Source: Perca fluviatilis
Lineage: Eukaryota > Chordata > Actinopteri > Perciformes > Percidae
Reading direction: 5' to 3'
Assembly: GCF_010015445.1 (NCBI RefSeq)
Contig: NC_053126.1
Span: 11,878,169 to 11,942,168 of the forward strand
Length of the DNA stretch: 64,000 bases
Shown here piece by piece: positions 51,391 through 64,000 of this stretch. The notes under the pieces are model-generated. The model had not been told where the DNA came from, searched no databases, and saw only the letters and a program-made list of their open reading frames with translations. The stretch's first letter is position 1. Every line of letters starts with the position of its first letter. Position numbers and translations under genes: made by a program.

Positions 51391-51903
51391 AATCGATAAA
51401 GACTACGCTGGAATGGGGTGGGAAGCATGGGTAAAATCTTTTATCACTGTATATGTAGTTTTAAATCATGGTTGAGATATGTGATGCAGTAGACTCTGTG
51501 GAAATGTCACATTTTGGTTTATCCAGAAAAATCAAGGTACTTCATCACATTGATGCAACATTGACATGTTGCCCACAACAGACAACAACTACAACCACAA
51601 ATTTTAAAGAAAAAACTATATTAACAGTATGGCAAAATCTCGTTCAAACAAGTACAACACAATAGTCTCAAATATTTACTTAGAAAAATTGAAGGATAAA
51701 AGGAATTGCGCCAATTTTTGTCTTCTAGTCTGTACTGTCTCTTTCCTTCTCTTTTAAATGGATTTGCAGTTTTTGTGTGTTAATGTATGTATGTATATAT
51801 GTACATCTGTGTGCTTCTGCAGTGGGCATGTATGTGTGTGTAGTATGGTAATGTAAGTTGGAGGGGCATGAATTCTGACAGCTTCAAAGGCAAAATGACG
51901 GCC

Positions 51904-51906
<3 letters not shown>

Positions 51907-51962
<56 letters not shown>
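51907..51962. repeat. (CA)n microsatellite
   Basis: About 28 perfect CA units. Confidence 0.96.
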
Positions 51963-51963
<1 letters not shown>

Positions 51964-52350
51964 CCCATTTTAGGTCCCTTAAACCACTGGAGAACAATAT
52001 AAATGGGTCATCCAAAAAAGGGGGCACTTACTTACACACACACAGACATATACACATACACAAAATGATGGCCCATTGCATCACCTGCATCCCCATTTCC
52101 TGTAAGCCAACACTCCCCCCTCCTCTCACCCTTTCTCCTTCTGCCCTTCCTTCCATCCATCTATCCATCACCCCCCTCAATCTCTCCCTCCACTCCTCCA
52201 ACCACTCTATTGATTGAGCCATTCAATTTCCGGCTGTAATTCAACTACACTGTTGCACTTGAATATGTAAATGAACCCATGGGGTTGCCAGAGCTGTTGT
52301 TGTCATGGAAACCTCTCATCAAACAGAGAGACATGCACACAGGATGCTCC

Positions 52351-52364
52351 CACACACACACACA

Positions 52365-52449
<85 letters not shown>
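52351..52449. repeat. (CA)n microsatellite
   Basis: About 49 CA units with one TA break near 52371. Confidence 0.96.
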
Positions 52450-52452
<3 letters not shown>

Positions 52453-52509
52453 TGTGCTCTTTGAAGACTCCCTCCCCCCTTCCCCTTCACCTCTCCCCCA
52501 TTTCTCCCT

Positions 52510-52540
<31 letters not shown>

Positions 52541-52730
52541 CCTTCGCACCATGTTTGTGCAGCCGTCTAATCGCAATGACAGGAAAGCAGCACTCTGTGT
52601 GGCTTCTGCCACCATGCATGCACAGAAACACACAGAGAACAGGGACACATGCAGAATTAATACACTCACCATGTTTTCTCCTTTCTCGCACATGCACACC
52701 AGTGAACTCCAAGACACGAATAAACACATT

Positions 52731-52732
<2 letters not shown>

Positions 52733-52820
<88 letters not shown>
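52733..52820. repeat. (CA)n microsatellite
   Basis: About 43 CA units with one CG break near 52814. A TG array of opposite orientation follows at about 52914-52948. Confidence 0.96.
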
Positions 52821-52909
52821 CCCTGCTTGTTAATGCGTTCCTCTCCCTGTCTTTCCCTTTATGTTACTTTGGGGACATTTTTAGGTCAGAAGGATGTTAC
52901 AACAATCTG

Positions 52910-52953
<44 letters not shown>

Positions 52954-53628
52954 GCATCTGTGAATGTGTTTATACCTTGTGTGTCTGTGGTTTTAGTCTG
53001 TATTTCTGTGCACACCAGGAACATGAATGTAGAACATGATGGGGTTTTATTATGTTAGGTTTAGGGTTAACTTGGTTTCAAATCTTAACTATTTTAATAT
53101 AGTCAGAAAAAAAATCGAAGTTAAAGATTAGAAAAACATCAGTAATAACATTAGTTTAATTAAGTTTATTAGTTAGTTAATTTATTAAGAATTAAGAAAT
53201 TTGGACAGTGTGGGTGTGATTTCATCAAATTTGACGGACAGTACTGGAGAAAAGTGTGTGTTCAGGTGGAACCTCGTCGCTCATAGTAAGAAGTTTTCAG
53301 GGCCTTTAATTTTCTCAACATCAAAATCAATGCAAAGCTTTTTCTCGGTCTCCCTCAACAGATCAGTTATTAATGCAAAACTCATAGAAGCAAGGGCTTT
53401 TATCTGAACAATATTAAGTTGATGATGTGGTTGGGGTTAAAGCATTTAGCTGGCAGCCAGGCCCTATCCTTCTCATAAACAATGACACTTCAATTTGGAT
53501 ATGAATCAAGAAGGAAACATTTTCTCTCCCCTGTGAGAAACAAATGTCTCCCGTAGTGGTTTTGTTTGAGCTCATTTTTGGGAGAAAGTGGAAGGCCTTG
53601 TGGGCATATCTGAGTGAGTGCTGGTGCA

Positions 53629-53633
<5 letters not shown>

Positions 53634-53716
<83 letters not shown>
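53634..53716. repeat. (GT)n microsatellite
   Basis: About 41 perfect units, ending in gcgcac. Confidence 0.96.
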
Positions 53717-53719
<3 letters not shown>

Positions 53720-54111
53720 ACACTGCTAGGCAAATGAGCTTGTCAGTATGCGGCGCAGGCCTCTCTCTGGTGGCAGGCAGATGACAGTGCAGTGATTGGG
53801 CTGATTTCACCGAGGACGTGAGGGGAAATCTGAAGGCTGCCTCAGGGCTCAGGTGCTTATCACCTCCCCACACAGACTCACACAAACTCACATGCACAGA
53901 TTTGGATGCATGTACATACACATACACAGATATATACTCTTCTACTTACTTTTGTCGGCCACCTTAAACAAACACAAATGCATGAACACATACATGGACT
54001 CTCCTGCGTCTCCACTACTTGATTACAAAGTTAATTATCAAAATCTCTTGTGAGTCTGAGAGCCATGTCGTCTGTCTGGCCACCCAATGCTAGCCACACA
54101 CATATCTGCAG

Positions 54112-54232
<121 letters not shown>

Positions 54233-54759
54233 AGAGAGAGACCAATTATTATATTATAGGCCAGGGCCGGTGGGAAAGGGGAAATTAGAATGTGTATGGA
54301 GGTCTGCATGCACTTCCTAAGACAATCATTGACAATTAATTACAGCATAAGTGGCAGTTAGTATATCACACAAACACAAATGTGAAAATGTGACTGTTTG
54401 GAACGGGCCGATTGCTTGGCCTGTGGTATTGCTGCTTCTAGAAAACTTCAAAACCAAATTGTACCCCACAATTACTTACAGAAGGACCCCAAACTACTTA
54501 ATATGCAACTCCACTGTAGGCCTATAGCCTACTACTGACTTACTGATATACCTGACAGAGAATGTTGCAGATTCAGAATGTAATCACAAAATATCACAAT
54601 GAAAATGTGGAGTAATCAGCATCATGGACTCATGGCAGTGCGCTACCCACCTGGCCCGTTATGAGAGCTAATCAGCACAAATCTGTGTTCATGAATCGTT
54701 TGTGTGTGCGCAGAGATAGAAAGAGAGAGACGGATGGTGTTGTCTCGTGTCGTATGATC

Positions 54760-56010
54760 GTTGAACGAATTTAACACTTCAGCAGAGGTGTTAATTTCCA
54801 TACAGGTTTAGTGGCTTGATGGTTAACGGTAACGTGGGATTTGAATAACGAGGGGATTTTGGGGACGGTAATGTTATTAGTGTTGTAAGTTAGCAGTAGA
54901 CTTAACTAACCCGACCCAGGGTGAGTCTGATGAAAACTGCTGTGTCTGCCCGGTTCAGATCTGAGATTTTCTCACATTGCAGCACTGTGAAGGAATACTC
55001 TCCGCCGAGATTAGACTGTTTAGAAGTTTAGAAGTGGTGAATGTAGGCTACAGCTCACAGCAACTTAATACTATATAGAGTCTGGCTTTTGTTTGGTATC
55101 TAGTGTTGGCAAACGGCTTTTAGTTATTTATTTATTTTTTATTTCACTTTTGGGCATTTTCAGCCTTTATTTTTGACAGGACAGATGAAGACATGAAAGG
55201 GGAAAGAGAGGGGGAATGACACGCAGCAAAGGGCCACAGGTCGGAGTCGAACCCGGGCCCGCTGCGTCGAGGAGTAAACCTCTATATATGGCCGCCCGCT
55301 CTACTAACAGAGCTATCTGGGCGCCCAGCAAATGTTTTTTTTTTATTGAGTTTCCTCTTACTGGAAATAATAGACGCTGAAAAGCGTAGGGCCTATTTTT
55401 CGCCAACCTTATTCCACACAGTCGCAATGTTTCTTTCAGCTATCCGCTCGTGCTCCTGGAAACGGTGTAAACCCCCCCGCTGTCGTAAAGCGTTCTGCAT
55501 GTGGCGTCTGTGTGTGACGTGCAGGTTACCTTCCCCCCCAAACACAGACACACATAAATACTAAATATATATAAATCTATATAAATAGAAATCTAAATCA
55601 TTCCGAATCTTGCAGAGACAGAGAGCGTGAGTAGGAGCTGTCCATAAGCGGAGCAGGAACAAAACGTTGCTGAAATATGCTTTCATGGACTCTCTGTGGG
55701 CTTCTCCCTTGACTGTATGCCTCCATGTCCCCCCGATTGCCGAGCTTCTCCTGACTATACGGTAATTTCTGTACTGTGCCACAGAAAGCCTATTTTTAGA
55801 AAAACGGCTGCTACAGTGCCATAACGTGAGATACAGTGGGCAAAGATGTAAAGTTATTTACTGTAAAAGTGACGCCAAAATGAATGGGAGTCAATGGAAT
55901 GCTAGCGGAAGGTGATGGCTTGTTAGCCTCAGAATCTCCCCATACGAGGTACGCTTTCCGGATGCTCGCTTACCCCCTTAATACAGATACGTTTCATTTT
56001 ATTAGATAGA
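54760..56010. mobile_element. Older interspersed repeat interrupted by a SINE
   Basis: Sequence on both sides of the SINE (gttaacggtaacgtggga ... tactctccgccgagattaga to the left, aatgggagtcaatggaatgc ... gaggtacgctttccggatgc to the right) has the character of dispersed fish repeats rich in gttaacg/gctagc words. I treat it as one older element split by the SINE. Class and exact ends are not determined. Confidence 0.4.
55120..55326 (-). mobile_element. tRNA-derived SINE, minus strand
   Basis: Read on the minus strand from 55326 it begins gggcgcccagatagctctg. The Pol III A box is at 55315-55298 (tagctctgttagtagagc) and the B box at 55254-55243 (gggttcgactcc), spaced as in a tRNA gene. A C/T-rich body (ttccccctctctttcccc), an aataaaggctgaaaatgcc segment and an A-rich aaataaataaat tail follow. 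I recognise this SINE from many teleosts. A diverged candidate target duplication, gcaaacggctttt at the left and gcaaatgtttttt at the right, flanks it. Confidence 0.88.
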
Positions 56011-57057
56011 TAAGGTACATGTTTTTCATGAAGGATGTTTAATAAGGGTATTGTAACACCAGCAGAATTTCTTTTTTATCTAATCCAACAATTTAGAATA
56101 TGAAAAATAAAAATGTATTCCATGTGATGAATCACTGTATTGTTGCTGATACGTTAGCATTTTGTTGAATACGTTGCCATGAAAACAATCGGCTGATGAC
56201 TGCTGCTGATTTTCATCCAGCTCCAGAAGCCATGTAGTGCTTTGTAACTGGACCAAACCAATGCAGCAATGCAGTTTCACTTCGGTTCACGGCAGTGGAG
56301 CAATTTAAAATAAATTACCTTTGATGGTTCACAATAGATTAAAATGGGGACTGAAAGCAGGCTAGAAAAAAGGATTGACAAATGACAAAAGATAAATTGA
56401 GGGTAAAGGGACTGTGAGAGGTTTAAGTCTTTGCTGGCGCTCCGCTTGGTAAAAAAAGTGGCACGGTAGCTGCTGTCGGATAGAAAGAGATGTTAGATGG
56501 CCTGCCTATTTTCCGTCTGTCTGCCTGTCTGTCCTGTGTCTCCTTGTCCATCTTCCTATCTGTTTATCTGTCTTTCTCCAATCTCACACATCTGTCTGCA
56601 GCTGGAAAGACCGTAAATTAAACATCCAAGTTTCTCTCTCTCCCTCTGTCCTTGGCTCTTATTCCTTTGCTCTGTTCCTCTCACTCTCCTCCCCTGTGTT
56701 ATGCGCTCACTCAGCCCTCCTGGCTCGCCACCGACTGTATTTCTTTTCTCCTTTCATCTCCGCCCTTCCTCTTTCTTTTGGGCAAGATAGGAAGAGAGAG
56801 AGAGAGGGTGAGGGATGGTGCAAGGAAGCAGAGGACTGGGGTGGGTGGAGATCATAGAGGAGATGAGGCCGTGTGGTGTGGATGGATAGACAGATGCATT
56901 GATAAGGGCTGCCGACTCCACAGTACGCTCGCTGCATATCCAATCTCTCTCTCCCTGTCTCTCATCTCGCTTTTTCATTTCAGGACTAATGCTCCCGTAG
57001 CCTTCAAATGTCAGATCAGAATGGCAACCTATTAGATGGTTAGCCAGAGTGGCTGAC

Positions 57058-57060
<3 letters not shown>

Positions 57061-57099
<39 letters not shown>
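57061..57099. repeat. (TC)n microsatellite
   Basis: About 19 perfect units. Confidence 0.95.
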
Positions 57100-57101
<2 letters not shown>

Positions 57102-57459
57102 CCTTCTGGCACACGTTCAAGACAGAATGATTGTCTGAGGCTGTTGCCGTCATTTAGAACAGGTGAGAGACAGGGAGACACTGAAGGAGCATTGCAGCAA
57201 AGGACTCTTTCACATCTTCTTTTAGAAACGCCACTCCACCTCGCCAACAGTGTAACTAACTACATTCACTCAAGTAGGCTAGTGTATTTAAAGCTGCTAT
57301 AATCGCTTATCATGAGGAATCAAAATAAATATCACCCAACTCTGCATTTCCCTTGGCTCTGCTAAACTAAATCATTTTTTTCCCATTGTTTTGGTTTTAC
57401 AGCTGAACTGATTTAGTTCACTCTCGCTGTGTTTAGCATCATTTCATGCAGCAGAAGTT

Positions 57460-57665
57460 TTCAGCAAAAACTAAGCAATCAAAACCTACTATATGCTACC
57501 TGCTTAGCACCGATAAACAGCAGAGAGACGGTTAGCGACCAGATGGTGAACATAGGGGAGTATTTAGCAGCTAAAGAGGCAGATATTTCCCTCAGGAGTT
57601 GGTGGAGAACAAAAACAGAGCTAAAAGAGAGTGAATATTACTCTGTATCTGCTGGATATTTAGGT
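57460..57665 (+). mobile_element. Teleost interspersed repeat fragment
   Basis: The run gcttagcaccgataaacagc, gacggttagcgaccagatgg, gagtatttagcagctaaaga and tccctcaggagttggtggag matches, in order, a dispersed fish repeat I recognise. The open frame across it is part of the repeat and is not a gene. Confidence 0.5.
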
Positions 57666-58755
57666 AAGCAATTGTTTGCTAACAAGTTCGCCATATCGCC
57701 TTTATAAGGACGTCATACATCAGTGTTGTGTTTACAGCTTATTTCTGCTGCCCCCACGATATAAAGTTTTTAACGCCGCAATACAGGTTTAAAAACTATT
57801 ATGAGGTACCTAACATCAATATTTTCACTTTATGCTTCCACTTCACTAAAATATTTGATCGGTTTATAAAATGTGATGCATTGTTAATGATTAAACCAAA
57901 CCGTACGTAGTTCAAATTAGTTTTGCCTTGATGATCAACAACATTAAAATGCTTCTTATACTTCAATTAATCAACAGGAATCAAATATATAATAATATAA
58001 CACTGACAGGCCATTCTGCATGAGTATACTACAGAATACTTCCTCCACCACTGCACCCCACTGAAAATAGTTCAGCAAGCAGAAATAGAAAGACAGACAG
58101 AAATATATATATATAAAGAGAGAGAGAGAGAGAGAGAGAGAGAACGGCATGAAACAGAGGATTAGGGGCTTAGTTAGCCTGCATGAAATCCCCTTTTCCT
58201 CTTGTGCCCTACAAAGGGAAGAAGGCAATTGTCCACATTACACAAAAAGACGAAGAGAGGGGACATGGGGGGATGGTGGGGGGGGGCGATTGCAAAAATC
58301 TCACTGAATCCATCGTTTGTTTCCCCAGCACTGCTCTGCATGGCTGCTGCCCCACCTGTGACATCACATTTATCAATACAGGAAGCTGTTTTTTTTCTTT
58401 CCTTGTTCGCCAATGAGGGAGGGAGGGAAAGTGACATTGGCCTTGAAACCTGCTATTGTCTTGCCTCCAGGACAGCCGGCCAACCAGTCAGCTCAGTCAG
58501 ACAGAGAGAAAGAGGGGGAGAGAGAGAGAGGGAGAGACAGTTGCCATGGTTACTTCCCAGGAGATGCAAGCACACTTGTTTATCTATTGGCCGGGGGAGT
58601 GTGCACGGCGGGCCCTCTTGCTGAGCAGACGTGTATGTGTGCGTGTTTGTGTACATGTGTGTTTATCAGCATGTGGGTGTGTGTGTGTGTGTGGATGTGA
58701 CTGAATGCATACACGCAGACTGAACCTTCCACGACTTTCTTTGTAAACAAACCTG

Positions 58756-58778
58756 CACACACACACACACACACACAC

Positions 58779-58822
<44 letters not shown>
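58756..58822. repeat. (CA)n microsatellite
   Basis: Two CA runs separated by a single extra A near 58780. Confidence 0.95.
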
Positions 58823-58826
<4 letters not shown>

Positions 58827-58919
58827 AACACACACCTGCTTAATAGAACTCCAGCTTACCTGCTCGGTATTATTGAGCCAACAGGAGTGGACTGATTCAA
58901 GTTAATTGGCCTGGTGTGA

Positions 58920-59400
58920 GCTGAGCGCCAGCTGAAGAGTAGAGGAGAGAGAAAGAAAAAGGGGAATGGAAGATAGAAACAGACAAAAGGGAGAAAGGAG
59001 GGAGAAAGTGCAGGGTGATGGACAGAGAAAAGGGAAAGGAAATGAGAGCAGACTAAGGATGTACGAAAAGAAGGGAAAAAGAATGAGATGTGACGCAGAG
59101 GAGGGGATGTGGTGGAGAAGAGACAGAGAGGAAATTAGATGGAAAAAGGGGGGAGCCAGAGAAATAAAGAGGCAGAGGCTCAGATAAAGAGCAATGCAGA
59201 GGGAGAATGAGAAAATGACAGCATTGGAAAGAAATAGAAGCATGAGAGAGAAAGTGAACAAGACAGAAATACGAAGGAATACCTGGCAAGAGAAGCAAAG
59301 ATAAAAGAGATGGAAACCGAAAGACAACGAGAAAAAGGGATGAAAAGGGAATATCAGAATAAGAGAGAGGAAACGTGATGAGATGACTTGTGATGTGACG
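58920..59400 (+). repeat. Long purine-rich low-complexity tract
   Basis: Almost 500 bases are dominated by G and A (gagagaaagaaaaagggg and similar) without a fixed unit. The tract explains the long Ser/Leu/Phe-rich open frames on the minus strand. Confidence 0.8.
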
Positions 59401-59546
59401 AGATGCGAAGCGACGAGTACAAGCCGAGGCGTACTGCCAAGTTAGCAGAGAGCATCCCCCAGTCCTATAGAGCAGACACTGCAGGCGCTGTAGTATGTCA
59501 AATGTCAGAGACACAAAGTCACAAGGCTGCACAGGCACTACTCACT

Positions 59547-59548
<2 letters not shown>

Positions 59549-59602
<54 letters not shown>
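59549..59602. repeat. (CA)n microsatellite
   Basis: About 26 perfect CA units. Confidence 0.95.
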
Positions 59603-59608
<6 letters not shown>

Positions 59609-60152
59609 AACACAAGTGCACACACACGGCATCGCACACAGACACATGCACATAGGCACAGAGGCTGCTTATGTTCATGAAATTGCACACATTGGGATTT
59701 CTTCTGCATTTTTTTGAACTTGCAAGATGAGGTCATACATACTGAGACACACAAACGGTCATTGTTGTACACTATGTACAGAAAGGGACACACACACATT
59801 AACATACAGTATGAGGTTCCCGTGGGCTCTGTGTACCGGTGTCGTCTCTAGGTTGATATGATGAGGTGAACACACACAAGAGCTGGCCCATTACCAGAGA
59901 CAGATAGACCTCCAAGTCTCGTGCTGTCAGCTTCATTTGCACAGAGACAACTTGTGTCGGTGTGTACCTATGTCTGTGTAGGTGTGTGTGTGTCCCTATT
60001 TCTATGCGAGGTGAGCGCCAGAGTCACCCTCCTTAAAATAACAAGCTAGCCATTTCCCTTAGGACAGCAGACAGCCATCCTGCAAGCTGCCTGATCCTGG
60101 GCCGCCCTAGTTCATAGCTCAATCCATCTCCCTCTTTCTTTCACGTTCTTCT

Positions 60153-60161
<9 letters not shown>

Positions 60162-60222
<61 letters not shown>
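60162..60222. repeat. Compound (CT)n(CA)n microsatellite
   Basis: About 20 CT units pass directly into about 11 CA units. Confidence 0.95.
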
Positions 60223-62703
60223 ATTCACATCTTTGTCTCCCTCTCCATGAATCACACACATAGTCAGTGGTGGCCTAATAAGCAGGGTTTCTCCTCCCGA
60301 CTTTTCTTCTTTCTCTTGCTGTGTTTTCTTGTGTAATATTGTTCTGCTCTTCACACAACAATGTTGCATTCAAACAATAAAGATAAACCAACTGTAGCTG
60401 AAATGATCAAACACACAGAGATGCAGCATATTAGGGACATTAGACACACCTCCACCCAGCTAAGCTTAATGAGTTCTCCTCCGGCCTAGAAAAGGTAGCG
60501 GTCAGCAGCCCAAAGCCCATCTATCCAGCAAGCTCTAATTTTTATCAGCCTCTGCACTTCAGCAGCAGATCCCTCAGCTCGGTCTCACTAGCTATGCATG
60601 GGAGGCTGCGAGAGAAAGGGCCTCATTCACTCAATTAATATCTCTCTGTGTGTATGAAACGATGCTGAAATACATGCAGTGCCAAAACTGGAAAGAGTGG
60701 ATAAATGAAAGCGGCAAATGGTTTTAAGGACTTAGCAGTGTCTAATTTGCCACTAAAATGGTTTTTATTGCGTATATAAAAAAAATGATTGTAAACACAT
60801 TTGTGGAAATTTTGCTCATAAGATGGAGAGAAGAATACAGTAGGAGCAAAATCTCATTATACCCTGGATGAATGTGTGTTTGTATCAGGGTGATTGTGTG
60901 AGAGAGCAACCACATGGATTCTTCATGTGCTTGTTTTCCTTGACCTGTGTGTTTGAAGGTGTGTATGCTTTCAACCCTGTGTGTACGTGGGTGGGTGTTT
61001 TCCCTTTCGTAGGTGAAGGTACAAGCCAGGCAGGCCTGCAGGTTGTTGGGCAGTATGGAAATTAGTGGAAACACCGCTGAGAAGCAGGCGTTGGAGGAGA
61101 CAGGGGGAGGAGATGGAAGAGGGAAGGGAAGGAAGGAAGAAGAGGAGAGTGGTGGAAGGGAGTTTCATAATGAGGACTCTGATGAGAAGGATGGAGAGCC
61201 CCGAATAGAGATGTCCCAGAGATAGAGAGAGGTAAAAAAAAACAAAAAAAAAACAAGGAAGATAGAGTGGTAGACAGAGGTTATGAATGGACAGGAAAAT
61301 GGGAAACAGCTGCAACTAGTGGCGGCCTGTGGAAATAAATAATAGATGAAGAGGAGAACAAGGAGGGAGGAGAGGAGATGAAATGAGGATAGGAAAGTGA
61401 ACAACAGATAAAAAGGTTTATTCTGAGGTGAAGGCAAAAAGAGGTATGTAGGTAAAATGACAAAAAAGACACATTGTGATGAAATGTGGTTTCAATAAGA
61501 CAAATGGACCACAGGAGACAACAGGGATGGGAGAAATTAGAGGGAGTGGGCAGGTGGAGCTGCAACTATTAAAAAGATCTGAGGATGAGAGGGCTGGGCG
61601 GAGTGGTCACAGGAATTAAATGAGAGAAGAAAAAAACAGCACGCTGGGGACAGCTAAAGACGGGAGAAATTTAGCCAAAACAGAGAAAAAGAGAGATGGG
61701 GAAAGAGCGTGAGCAGAGAGATAAAAACTGAAACGGGATGAGAGGGAAGGAGGAGGGGGAGGCCGACAGACTGATTCAGAGAGAGAGGAGAGACAGAGAC
61801 GATGGGAGGAGGAGGGTGGCACTGGCAGTGGCAGGACACGGGTGCAGGCGTGGAGACTGTGGCATGCAGCACAAGTTGGCATTGACTCTATCACTCACTC
61901 TCAGGCCTCGGCACTGGGCCCTCGGCGGCAGAAACACACACACATGCACACACAGATGTACACGCACAAGCAGATCAAACACAAGGACATTTGCTTTTTC
62001 TCTAAGTCTCTCTATTACACACACACACACACGCGCACACACACACACACACAGCAGACCGAGACAGAGACAAGAGAGAAAAACATTGAGTTCAGACCAG
62101 CCTGGCGCACGCACACACTCAATTAGTCTCAGCCACATACACACACACACACACAGCGACATATGAAGGAAAAAGATGGATGGATGAGTGTGTGCATGAA
62201 GGTGTGTGCATGTGTGTGTCTAATTGTGCCAGCGCTGCCAGAGCAGAATGAGGGATGGTGTCTCAAAGCTGCTGCTGCCGCTAATAGCCACTGACTGGAG
62301 GTGACAGGCTCTCCCTCTCTCTCTCTCTCTCTTCCTCTTTCTCTCTCGCTTTTCTTTCCTCTTGTTTTCCATCCAATCAGCAATCAGCACATCTGTCCTT
62401 CCCTCTTTTCCTCAACCCAATTCAGCTCATCCTCGCCCCTTTGTTTCTCCCTTCCCCTTCTCCCTCTCATATTTCTCCTATGCCCTTTATACCCTCAACC
62501 CCCACCACTCCTCCTCCCCCTCATGCTTTCATCTCCACTCCTTACCCCCTGCCACCTTTCATCACTTTCTCTCTCCTTCCCCCCTCTGTCCTCTCCACCC
62601 GATCCTGATAATACACAGGAGATGGCTCACGCATGAGGGATCGCATACATGTGTGTGCACACGCAAACACAAACATATACATTTAAGCATGTTGTCCGCA
62701 AGT

Positions 62704-62745
<42 letters not shown>

Positions 62746-63700
62746 ACTCTGATTGTGTACATGCAGGTGTGTGGATGGATGCACAATCAAATGCATGTAG
62801 GAAAGTTATTATTTCTAAAATCATGTCAGGCCCGGACAGAAAATCAAACAAAGACTAGTAGGAACACACACATGAACACACACACAAACAGACACATTCA
62901 CATACACATCTATGTCTGTTTTCCAATCTCTTGCTGCCTTTTCATATCCCTGGCTTCTGCAGTTGCCTCACGTCTGGACTCTGTCCACAGAGAGACGAGA
63001 CGAGAGACGAGAGAGAGCACTGCTCTGTTTTCTATCTGCACCAGGTTATTAGACACATGCAATTAGCGAGCTCAAGCAGGATAAATATGCCTATTCATGT
63101 GTGTGTGTGCGTGCGTGCGTGCGTGCGTACGCGTGGGTGCGCGCTTCCGTGCATGTGGCCATGCGTGTGCGCGTGCACAAGGGGGAGGGGCCTGCTGCGT
63201 GCCGTCCTTCCTAGAAGGGGGGGCCTTACTTCACAGCCAATCGGTTTTGCTCTGTTGAAGCAACCATCCATCGCCACCACGGCAACAACAACACTGCGGT
63301 AACACAGAGCCAGGCTGCTGCAGGGAATAGATGGGCGATGTGTACACGCTCCGTTTTATTTATCAATCTGTTTTTTTCCTGCTGTTTCTTTCTCTCATTT
63401 GGCCCACGTTGCATCTGTACTTTTATCCATTATCTGTTCTCTTTTACCTTCTTTACTCTCCCTGTCTCTCTCTCAGATATTTCACGTTAATGGGGCCTTC
63501 GCGGGAACTCTCTAAGGTGTGACCCAAAGGGCGAGAATAGAATTGAAAGAGAGAGGGTGAAAAAGAATGAGAGAGAGAATGAGAGAGGGAGGTTGCGTTT
63601 GCAGTTTCCTCCTGAAAGGGCTCTTTTTCATTTCTTTTCATCAGCCATCGCCTGCCTGCATATCTTGCCTCTCCTCTTTTTCTCCCACACACAAATCCCC
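60223..63700. other. Non-coding, simple-repeat and purine-rich sequence
   Basis: Purine-rich tracts at about 61080-61230 and 61360-61850, pyrimidine-rich at 62310-62600, and a TG array at about 62708-62743. No coding exon is supported. Confidence 0.45.
63098..63176. repeat. Compound TG/CG alternating tract
   Basis: TG units followed by repeated GCGT units and gcgcgc. Strongly alternating purine-pyrimidine sequence with many CpG sites that have not decayed. Confidence 0.8.
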
Positions 63701-63720
63701 TTTCTCTTTAGCTCATATGT

Positions 63721-63746
63721 ATGCAAATGAGGCATCCTATGCAAAT
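63721..63746 (+). promoter_or_regulatory. Paired POU octamer motifs
   Basis: Two perfect ATGCAAAT octamers lie at 63721-63728 and 63739-63746, 18 bases apart start to start, and each continues as ATGCAAATGAG. The octamer is the classic site for Oct/POU transcription factors. Binding and target gene are unknown, and the region has no annotated promoter. Confidence 0.35.
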
Positions 63747-64000
63747 GAGACAGGTAGGGGACTGGCAGTGAAGAGGGGGAAGAAATGGACTGGGAGCGAG
63801 AGGGGGTGAGCACAGGATGAAAGGAAGGGGCAATGGAGGATAGAGAAGAGGTGAAAGAGGAAGTGATGCAGGCGGTTCACCGCTCCCAGGTTCCAATCTG
63901 TCATTGAGATTTCTGGCTGCCACTGAACATTTCTGCTCATTTTTGGTGCATAAATGAAATATAAAAAACCTGGTGGTGTTTAATGTAGCATTTTGAGCAT

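Noticed and set aside
52305..53039. Longest open frame in the window (244 codons)
   Set aside because: It is made of two CA arrays (His-Thr repeats), a TG array (Cys-Val repeats) and CT-rich sequence. It has no protein-like core.
55243..55315. Possible functional tRNA gene on the minus strand
   Set aside because: A and B boxes are good, but the acceptor-stem pairing and 3' end are absent and the SINE body and A-rich tail follow. It is a tRNA-derived SINE.
62362..63066. 234-codon open frame on the + strand
   Set aside because: Pyrimidine-rich Ser/Pro/Leu text passing into a TG repeat, with no splice context or recognisable domain.

Overview
The window is vertebrate nuclear DNA, almost certainly from a ray-finned (probably percomorph) fish. 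The evidence is intron-split coding sequence for a vertebrate secreted kinase, very dense CA/TG microsatellites, a tRNA-derived SINE of a type common in teleosts, and several interspersed repeats whose wording I recognise from fish genomes. It is mostly non-coding. Nearly all long open frames here are microsatellite read-through such as poly-(Cys-Val) or poly-(His-Thr) and are not genes.

One protein-coding gene is clear. Seven + strand exons between 20924 and 25782 encode the C-terminal 299 residues of FAM20C, the Golgi/secreted casein kinase. All splice sites are GT-AG and the phases join in frame. By alignment with human FAM20C recalled from memory these are exons 4-10. The first three coding exons are not visible, so about 1-20923 is probably intron 3. 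A 3' UTR of about 1.5 kb ends near an AATAAA at 27291. Inside the presumed intron a minus-strand open frame (20480-20306) looks like a coding exon, but I cannot identify it.

The presumed intron (1-20.9 kb) holds an element of about 0.9 kb flanked by TTAA (2644-3552), old interspersed repeats (about 6.66-7.08, 9.31-10.04 and 10.44-10.83 kb) and two very long GT arrays. Downstream of fam20c, 28.2-33.4 kb is a repeat block. It contains an AT-rich fish repeat, about 3.3 kb of irregular satellite built from a unit of about 25 bp, tRNA-like modules embedded in that satellite, a decayed LINE 3' end and another dispersed repeat.

From about 34.4 kb to the end there is no recognisable coding exon. This part has a very high density of CA/TG and GA/CT arrays. 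It also carries a hAT-like non-autonomous element with an 8-bp target duplication (43249-43745), a hAT-end-like fragment (51.2-51.4 kb), a minus-strand tRNA SINE nested in an older repeat (54.8-56.0 kb) and another repeat at 57.46-57.66 kb. A GC-rich, CpG-bearing stretch at about 37.73-38.14 kb ending in a possible splice donor could be the promoter and 5' non-coding exon of another + strand gene. That would make the last 26 kb its first intron, but this is speculative.
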